This document shows positions 15,298 to 20,545 of a DNA stretch of 20,545 bases, one piece after another; the first letter of the stretch is position 1; every line of letters starts with the position of its first letter. The position numbers and the translations under genes were made by a program. This DNA is from an uncultured Clostridia bacterium (GTDB lineage: Bacteria; Bacillota; Clostridia; TANB77; CAG-508). The notes under the pieces were generated by a model. It was given only the letters and a program-made list of their open reading frames with translations, was not told the DNA's origin and did not search any database. The stretch spans positions 1-20,545 of the forward strand of contig CAKOYQ010000020.1 in NCBI GenBank assembly GCA_934130935.1, written 5' to 3'.

Positions 15298-15485
15298 AAT
15301 AAAGCCTAAAAATAATAGGCTTAAGAAGGATTTTTCTTAAGCCCTATTAAACTTACACAACTTTTTCTAAAGTATTGATTTTTTAGAAAAATATTATTAA
15401 AATAATGTTAATAATAAAAATATTAAATTTTTTCAAGTTATCAATCGGAAGGAAATCCGATTGACACAAGATTTTCTATAGGCTC
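15136..15485 (+). mobile_element. IS256-family 3' end, left copy
   Basis: This is the transposase remnant plus its 188-bp noncoding 3' tail. The tail holds a strong stem-loop (15314-15348) that would end transposase transcripts, and the terminal sequence finishing CTATAGGCTC at 15485. The tail is nearly identical to the inverted copy at 20338-20545. Confidence 0.8.
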
Positions 15486-15545
15486 AAATTGCTCCATATT
15501 CATATAATTTCCTATAGATATTTTGAAATTTTTAATATTCTTCAT
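15486..15545 (-). pseudogene. Start of a gene cut by the IS end
   Basis: GGAGG and ATG at 15545 open a frame (MKNIKNFKISIGNYMNMEQF) that runs directly into the IS terminal sequence. It follows the preceding decayed gene by about ten bases, so the two were once an operon. The product was not recognised. Confidence 0.5.
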
Positions 15546-15554
15546 ATAATCCTC

Positions 15555-16033
15555 CTATCTGCCCATTCCCATTCCATTATTTTTTTGTTGTCCTTCTTGC
15601 TGGTCATATATTGCTTGTCTATTATTTAATTCTGCTAATCTTTCCATTTCTTCTTTTGTTATAGTACGGAATTTTTCTTTAGCTATTAATTTTGACCTTT
15701 CTTTCCTCCATAGTCAAAACAGCTTTTTGTGTTTCTGGTTTTCTTACTTTGCTATTTGTTATTGATTTCTCAAATGAAGCTGCACCAATTCTTCTGTTTG
15801 CTCTATTTGAAGTTTCTTCTTTAAATTTTTTTGATTGTTGTTCAAATCTTTGTCTTGCATCTTTGTCCTTTTGCTCTCTTTCCACCTGAGCCTGTGATTT
15901 TCCTATAGTTTGCTCTAATACTTGACCTCTTGAATCTTTTTACATTTTCTGGTACCTTATTTATATAATCATCTTCCAATAAATTAAGTATTTCGTCAAC
16001 TTCTGCATAAGCTATTGCAGTTTCATCTAACAT
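15555..16033 (-). pseudogene. Decayed mobile-element gene with two frameshifts
   Basis: GGAGG precedes an ATG at 16033. The first 34 codons (MLDETAIAYAEVDEILNLLE...) look like the start of a small conserved Firmicutes element protein. The frame then shifts in an A-run to a long, very charged helical sequence (SRGQVLEQTIGKSQAQVE, RQRFEQQSKKFKEETSNR). It shifts again near 15695 in a purine run and finishes KFRTITKEEMERLAELNN to NNGMGMGR. Neither shift involves CGG. The front and back may come from different genes joined by a deletion. The family of the long part was not identified. Positions 16034-16165 hold no gene. Confidence 0.6.
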
Positions 16034-16165
16034 TTGTTTTCCTCCTAAAACAACTATATCCCTTGTTTTTTCATTTGGTTATAATAACTCAAAAATATTT
16101 TATCATAACAAATTTAAAAATACAACAATATAGACCATACATTTTATAAAAATTTTTTATACGAA

Positions 16166-16194
16166 ATTAGGAAGGTGCAATGCACCTTCCTAAT
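16166..16194 (-). terminator. Terminator after the inner ABC exporter
   Basis: A perfect 14-bp stem around a one-base centre lies about 25 bases beyond the stop. The leftward tail begins TTCG and becomes A/T-rich, so termination is plausible but the T-run is imperfect. Confidence 0.65.
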
Positions 16195-16218
16195 CGAAAA
16201 AACAGTAGCTCGAATGTG

Positions 16219-18042
16219 TTAAATCTCTTTTACTAAATTACATTCTCCATCCTTTGAAAATTGCAAGTTTCTAAATGTGTACTCATTAGCAAGTTTTTGC
16301 TTGAATCCATCAATATTTTGGTGTGTTGAGATAATTACAATTCGCTTTTTATCCGAGTTGGCAAATCTCACAATGTACTTCAAAATTTTTTCTGCATCAG
16401 CCGAATCAGATTCAACTTTATCATCAAGACCAGATGTGCATTCATCTAACACCATTACATCAATTTCATCATCTAACCAGTACAGCATCTTTGCAAGAAT
16501 AAGCCTCTGTTTCTGTCCATTTGAAAGCGACTGCTCAAATTGTTTTTCTTTCATCCATTTCCATACATCAAAGCAATTGGATTTTATCTCACACCACAAA
16601 TGGAGATTTTCTAAAATCTTCTGCATTTTTGCAAGATCAGGATTTTCGTTGCAACAGAACAGTTCTTCAAAAATACTTAAACTACCGAACTTTAGTTTTT
16701 CATCGTAAAACAAGAACCGTGATGTTGAAGGTATCTCTGTACTTTTTTCCAGTCTGATTCTTTCAGTTAACATTTTCATAAATGTTGACTTTCCACTACC
16801 AGAAGGCCCATACAGAATAACAACCTCTCCATTATTAATGTGTATGTGTTTCTTAGATACTAAAGTGAAAGGCTTATCATTTTCAGATTCTTCCAAATAC
16901 TGAATTGAAAAAGGGCTAATGCTAATATTGTCAACGATTTTTGGCTTGGAAATTTTTGCAGATTCATTATGGTACACTTCCAAAATCAAAGACAAATCAT
17001 GTTCTTCTTTTTCCAGTATTGTTAACCTTTCGTTGTGATTGTTTAATGTTTCAGCAATTCGACTAATCTGTCCTAATGCTGTTTCAACAATTAGAAGTGT
17101 TGCAGTAATTTCTGTTATAGTTGCTAAATTAATACTATTCCATTCAACTCCTAACAGATAGAATATTATAATTCCATACTGACTAAATGCTTCCATTATT
17201 GTTACAAACAATCTTGACAAATTCATCTTTTTGTGGAATTTTGTAACATTCTCATTACTTGCTATAACAGTCTTTTGAAACTTGTTGATTCTCATGTCCA
17301 AGTCATTTCTGACTATTACAGGAACACGAAGTAAATCATTTACAATCAAAGACTGCTCGTTGTTATATTCTCTGTGTTTCTTATAGTATGCTTCTCTATT
17401 TAAACTTATATATGCTGAACTAAAGAAAGAGATAAGCATAAATACGAAAATTAGAGGAATAAAAACAACTTGCGAAATAGATGTGTTGGTTAGAATGGCA
17501 ACAATTAGCATAATAATTACACTAACAACTTCAAATACATCAAATGTATGTTGAATTTTCTGTCGCCACAGGTTTTGCAAATAATTTTTTATGGTATTCA
17601 ACACCGATTCGTTGCTCATTACCTTATACAACTTATTGGATGTATCATACTTCAAAACTTTATTTGCAGTTTTGCCAATAATCTGACTACCTCTAAAAAC
17701 AATTTCATCATCAAAGATGAGTTCAAATTTTTTGCTTTCAGAGCTCTCAAAAACGTAGAATGCTTCCCGTACAACTTGCTGCCCACGATACAACATAAAT
17801 AATATGATTCCAAGCAAAATCAGCCTATACTCAATCATCATGTTGGTCGCTTTAAGCATGAATGCAAAAATAAGGGCAATTACAGTCATTCCTAAATTCA
17901 TAAAACCTACTTTAAATCCCATTCGCTTTACACTTTTAGGAATAGTAAGCATCTCATCAGAAAGACCATAAGGCTTGAAGAATTTAATAATGAGATTTAT
18001 CACCTCCCGAATCAAATTTTTCAATTTTTCCTGTCCTTTCAT
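16219..18042 (-). CDS. ABC exporter, fused membrane and ATPase domains (divergent)
   Basis: A 607-aa ABC protein starting at the ATG at 18042, where AAGGAGG lies eight bases upstream; an upstream extension lacks such a site. About six membrane helices span residues 45-330. The ATPase domain has Walker A GPSGSGKST (412-420), signature LSNGQ (506-510), Walker B VMVLDE (529-534) and H-loop His574. The usual Q-loop glutamine is not evident in the stretch SRFLFYDEKLKFGS. It has its own extended -10 promoter. Codon use is richer in G/C than its neighbour, and three in-frame CGG codons (16717, 17767, 18007) read as Arg. It probably pairs with the adjacent exporter or acts alone; the substrate is unknown. 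Confidence 0.88.
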   Translation of the reverse strand: MKGQEKLKNLIREVINLIIKFFKPYGLSDEMLTIPKSVKRMGFKVGFMNLGMTVIALIFAFMLKATNMMIEYRLILLGIILFMLYRGQQVVREAFYVFESSESKKFELIFDDEIVFRGSQIIGKTANKVLKYDTSNKLYKVMSNESVLNTIKNYLQNLWRQKIQHTFDVFEVVSVIIMLIVAILTNTSISQVVFIPLIFVFMLISFFSSAYISLNREAYYKKHREYNNEQSLIVNDLLRVPVIVRNDLDMRINKFQKTVIASNENVTKFHKKMNLSRLFVTIMEAFSQYGIIIFYLLGVEWNSINLATITEITATLLIVETALGQISRIAETLNNHNERLTILEKEEHDLSLILEVYHNESAKISKPKIVDNISISPFSIQYLEESENDKPFTLVSKKHIHINNGEVVILYGPSGSGKSTFMKMLTERIRLEKSTEIPSTSRFLFYDEKLKFGSLSIFEELFCCNENPDLAKMQKILENLHLWCEIKSNCFDVWKWMKEKQFEQSLSNGQKQRLILAKMLYWLDDEIDVMVLDECTSGLDDKVESDSADAEKILKYIVRFANSDKKRIVIISTHQNIDGFKQKLANEYTFRNLQFSKDGECNLVKEI

Positions 18043-18109
18043 GTGCTTTTCCTCCTTAATTATATGTGATAGAAAAAATTTTTTACATAGGCATTTACCT
18101 TGTACTTTC

Positions 18110-18138
18110 ATTATAGCATATTTACATAATATTTTCCA
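18110..18138 (-). promoter_or_regulatory. Extended -10 promoter of the inner ABC exporter
   Basis: Leftward TGGAAA, a 17-bp spacer and TGC-TATAAT (an extended -10), between the upstream terminator and the ATG. Confidence 0.65.
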
Positions 18139-18161
18139 GTGTTTGGGCAAAAAAGAACAAT

Positions 18162-18191
18162 AAATCAAGTATATATAATATAACTTGATTT
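18162..18191 (-). terminator. Terminator after the outer ABC exporter
   Basis: AAATCAAGT and ACTTGATTT arms extend inward with A/T pairs. Leftward they are followed by TATTGTTC and six T. Confidence 0.7.
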
Positions 18192-18213
18192 GTTGTATTT
18201 TATAATCTTCTAT

Positions 18214-19812
18214 TTATACTTTTATCGTTTCTTTCATTATATGATTTTCAAATATATAATGCTTATTGCATAATTCTTTTAATTTAGGTCTATGTGTTAC
18301 TATTACATAAGTTTTATCTTTTAAATATTTTTCAATCATATTTGTTATTTTTTCTTCTGATAAAACATCTAAATTAGATGTAGGTTCATCAAAGAAATAT
18401 AAATCCTTATCAATTAATATTCCTCTAATCAAATTTAATCTTTGTTTTTGACCTGCAGATAATTTTATTCCTCTTTCTCCTACCATTGTTTCTAGTCCTT
18501 CAGGTAGTTCTTTATACCATCCTGTTAAGCCTGCTTCTTCTAATAAAGCTAATATTCTATCATCTGATATTTCTTTTCCTAAACATAAGTTATCTCTTAT
18601 GCTTAAATCGAACAAATCAACCTCTTGCGATACAAATACTAAATCTAATCTCCCATCAATTATTTCTTTATTATCTATCAATAATTTACCATTTTCTAAT
18701 GGATATAATCCTGCTAAAATGTTCATAACAGTTGTTTTTCCTTGTCCAGATTCTCCCATTATGCTTATTTTATCACCTTTTTGTAATATAAATTCTGGAA
18801 TTTTTATATTAGCTGAATCTTTTGTATATGAAAATAATACATTTTTCATTTTTACGGTTTCAAAGTCATTTAATATTTTTGTTTCTTTACTTTCCTTAAA
18901 ATATTCATCTAATTGCTTTTTAGATGTTTTGAATCTTTCACTTATATCAATCAATCTAACCAAACTATTTAAGTTTGAATATAATTTTCCTAAAGCTGTT
19001 ATGAAAAATAATATATATGGTAAAGCATCTTCACCATTAGCTGTCATTATTATTGCAACTACTAAAATTACTAAATACAATAAATCCATTAATCCAGTAA
19101 ATGCACCATTTGATGATGATCTTTTTCTTTCACTTACTTTTGTTGCTTTCAAATATTCATTTGAATTTTCTGTAATTTTATCTTCACAAAATTCTCCTAT
19201 ATTTAATTTTCTCACAGCTATAATGTTTTGAATAAAATCTATAAATTTTGCATTATATTTTGATGATGCTTCATTTGCTTTTTTCTGATACTTTTGCATG
19301 TTTTTAATCATTTTATATTTTGTAAATACTGCTAAAGCTGATATTATTATGCAGATTATTCCAGTCAAAATTGATTGTTTACAAATCATAATAAGTATTG
19401 ATATTCCACCTATTATTAACGGTATTACACTTATTTCAAATTGCCAAGTCATTTCAAAGAAATATCTTGATACATTAGTTATTAACTTATGTATATATCC
19501 TGTATGTATATTTGAAATTTGTTCCATTGTCATTGATTGTAATTTTCTAAAATAATACTTTTCTATTGCTGTTTGTGTTTTTGTTTCATTTATATTATCA
19601 ATATAAGAGCCTATTTTTCCTGTAACTAATTTAACTATCTCAATTGTCATCAAAAGAATTGTCAATTTTATAATTTTATCCAGTAACAAAGGACTTGTTC
19701 CAAAAAATGATAAAGCAAACGATTCTCCATAATCGGCAATCGAATATATTGTATTTATAATAATAGACCACAAAAATAATTTCTTTGCAACTATTTTTAA
19801 TAATTCATTCAT
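18214..19812 (-). CDS. ABC exporter, fused membrane and ATPase domains
   Basis: A 532-aa ABC exporter. Membrane helices lie at about 12-30, 44-62, 125-145, 148-166, 240-258 and 263-280. The ATPase domain has Walker A GESGQGKT (353-360), Q-loop Gln396 in VSQEVDLF, signature LSAGQ (451-455), Walker B LYFFDE (471-476) and H-loop His507. The catalytic set is complete. Its ATG overlaps the stop of the 119-aa gene (TAATG), so the two are co-translated. It is strongly AT-rich, with no in-frame CGG, unlike the next ABC gene. It probably exports a peptide or lipid-like substrate. No precursor peptide, peptidase or modification gene is visible nearby. Confidence 0.9.
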   Translation of the reverse strand: MNELLKIVAKKLFLWSIIINTIYSIADYGESFALSFFGTSPLLLDKIIKLTILLMTIEIVKLVTGKIGSYIDNINETKTQTAIEKYYFRKLQSMTMEQISNIHTGYIHKLITNVSRYFFEMTWQFEISVIPLIIGGISILIMICKQSILTGIICIIISALAVFTKYKMIKNMQKYQKKANEASSKYNAKFIDFIQNIIAVRKLNIGEFCEDKITENSNEYLKATKVSERKRSSSNGAFTGLMDLLYLVILVVAIIMTANGEDALPYILFFITALGKLYSNLNSLVRLIDISERFKTSKKQLDEYFKESKETKILNDFETVKMKNVLFSYTKDSANIKIPEFILQKGDKISIMGESGQGKTTVMNILAGLYPLENGKLLIDNKEIIDGRLDLVFVSQEVDLFDLSIRDNLCLGKEISDDRILALLEEAGLTGWYKELPEGLETMVGERGIKLSAGQKQRLNLIRGILIDKDLYFFDEPTSNLDVLSEEKITNMIEKYLKDKTYVIVTHRPKLKELCNKHYIFENHIMKETIKV

Positions 19813-20171
19813 TATCTTCCCCCTCTTTCTCGTTCATTTCCTCCACTATGTCCTATTCCTCGTGATCTGCCATTACTTCTTTCTTTATATACATTTTCCC
19901 CTAATCCATTAATTCCTCTTTCTTTAATTCTAACTTCTTCTTTTTCCAATTCTTCTTGTCTTTCTATATCATTTTTTATAGTTTTTACAATAGGGATTAT
20001 TTGTGTTGCTCTGACTAAAACATTACTTCCTTTATAAAATTCTCTTGTTACTACTGAATATGGATAATCTTCTTTTAATTTTTTCATATATTCTTTAATA
20101 TGTATTTCCATATTTTCCTTATTATTATAATCTTCTATCATAAATATTTTTGATGCTAATTCTCTTTCCAA
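19812..20171 (-). CDS. Hypothetical protein, 119 aa, coupled to the ABC exporter
   Basis: I do not recognise this protein. The start is probably TTG at 20171, with GGAGG seven bases upstream and an in-frame stop shortly before it. Residues 1-80 look like a mixed alpha/beta domain (MEIHIKEYMKKLKEDY, then VLVRATQIIPIVKTI). The tail from about residue 95 is low-complexity and rich in R, G, S and N, ending GGNERERGGR. Its TAA overlaps the ATG of the ABC exporter. No leader peptide or membrane helix is seen. It could be an exporter partner or an unrelated mobile-element gene whose end became coupled. Confidence 0.6.
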   Translation of the reverse strand: MERELASKIFMIEDYNNKENMEIHIKEYMKKLKEDYPYSVVTREFYKGSNVLVRATQIIPIVKTIKNDIERQEELEKEEVRIKERGINGLGENVYKERSNGRSRGIGHSGGNERERGGR

Positions 20172-20212
20172 TTCAATTCCTCCTACCTAAATCAATTTTA
20201 GCATAACAACAA

Positions 20213-20337
20213 TCATAACCACGTGTAAAACACGTGGTTTGCTCTTATCCTAGAAGGCTTTTGTACTGGCACTTCTGGGCTTAAGCCCTTCTGAACGGTT
20301 TGCCAACCGCATTTCTTTCTCAGGATACCACTTAAGT
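20213..20337 (-). mobile_element. IS200/IS605-type right end with structured RNA potential
   Basis: A perfect hairpin AACCACGTG / CACGTGGTT (20217-20239) resembles the terminal hairpin of IS200/IS605-family elements. To its right, read leftward, are nested stems: CGGTT/AACCG, the palindrome GGGCTTAAGCCC and outer ATCCT/AGGAT. One frame stays open through it (KCGWQTVQKGLSPEVPVQKP), as expected if a tnpB end overlaps its guide RNA. The main body is cut off by the IS256-type insertion at 20338. The family assignment rests on memory of such ends. A TGC-TAAAAT extended -10 for the 119-aa gene lies just left of the hairpin. Confidence 0.5.
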
Positions 20338-20545
20338 GAGCCTATAGAAAATCTTGTGTAAATCAGATTTCCTTCCGATTGATAACTTAAAAAAATTTAA
20401 TATTTTTATTATTAACATTATTTTAACAATATTTTTTTAAAAAATCAATACTTTAGAAAAAGTTGTGTAAGTTTAATAGGGCTTAAGAAAAATCCTTCTT
20501 AAGCCTATTATTTTTAGGCTTTATTTTATATTCTGCCTTTCATAC
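20338..20545 (-). mobile_element. IS256-family 3' end, right copy (runs off window)
   Basis: The terminal sequence GAGCCTATAG begins at 20338, followed by the same noncoding tail as the left copy in inverted orientation, including the stem-loop at 20475-20509. The end of the transposase frame is reached at the window edge. It has an extra A relative to the left copy (TATGAAAGGC against TATGAAGGC), which alters the last residues or marks a shift. Confidence 0.8.

Larger units (their letters stand above)
9467..20545. mobile_element. Integrative element inserted in yabG (right end beyond window)
   Basis: Everything from the yabG break to the right edge is accessory. It comprises two serine recombinases at the terminus, small HTH and sigma-like genes typical of conjugative or mobilisable elements, an XRE regulator on the opposite strand, decayed transfer-gene remnants, IS ends and ABC exporters. 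No relaxase or type IV secretion gene is intact here, so it is either decayed or its working parts lie further right. The missing yabG start is expected beyond the far end. Confidence 0.75.

Overview
This window comes from an AT-rich, low-GC, spore-forming member of the Clostridia. Nearly all native genes use A/T-ending codons, strong GGAGG-type ribosome sites and textbook sigma-A promoters. The gene set includes the sporulation protease gene yabG, veg and whiA. I cannot name a species from the sequence.

Layout. (1) 1-3943: a leftward tellurite/stress cluster, terD-terD-telA, with its own sigma-A promoter and end terminator. It is preceded by an unrecognised 368-aa gene. Base composition is visibly richer here and in-frame CGG codons occur, so the block may be acquired. 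(2) 3944-8821: leftward core genes, in transcription order veg, prmC, whiA, hemW, lysS. veg, prmC and lysS each have a clear promoter. (3) 8915-9487: the C-terminal two thirds of yabG, directly upstream of veg as in other spore formers. (4) From about 9467 rightwards: an integrative element that has entered yabG. Next to the junction are two tandem large serine recombinases, then small regulatory genes, a divergent XRE repressor with a paired operator, and decayed conjugation-gene remnants. The far end of the element and the 5' part of yabG lie outside the window. (5) 15136-20545: a 4.85-kb segment bounded by two inverted copies of an IS256-family end. It holds two unlike ABC exporters, a small coupled gene and an IS200/IS605-type end that could specify a structured RNA.

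The main observation is that prmC and yabG are each broken by what looks like an extra C, three events in total. At every one the original-frame codon is CGG, and skipping its C restores a conserved Gly-containing motif. By eye, seven intact native or element genes (about 2,800 codons) contain no in-frame CGG. The apparently foreign genes (tel/ter block, 368-aa gene, one ABC exporter) do contain it. This suggests that CGG is a poorly decoded or +1-shifting codon in this host. Sequence error and ordinary mutation remain alternatives, and the foreign genes are the counter-evidence.

A second theme is sporulation. yabG is interrupted at a site with a recombinase-type inverted repeat, and the element's control region carries two inverted, perfect Spo0A boxes. 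This resembles intervening elements that excise during sporulation, but excision cannot be shown from this window.
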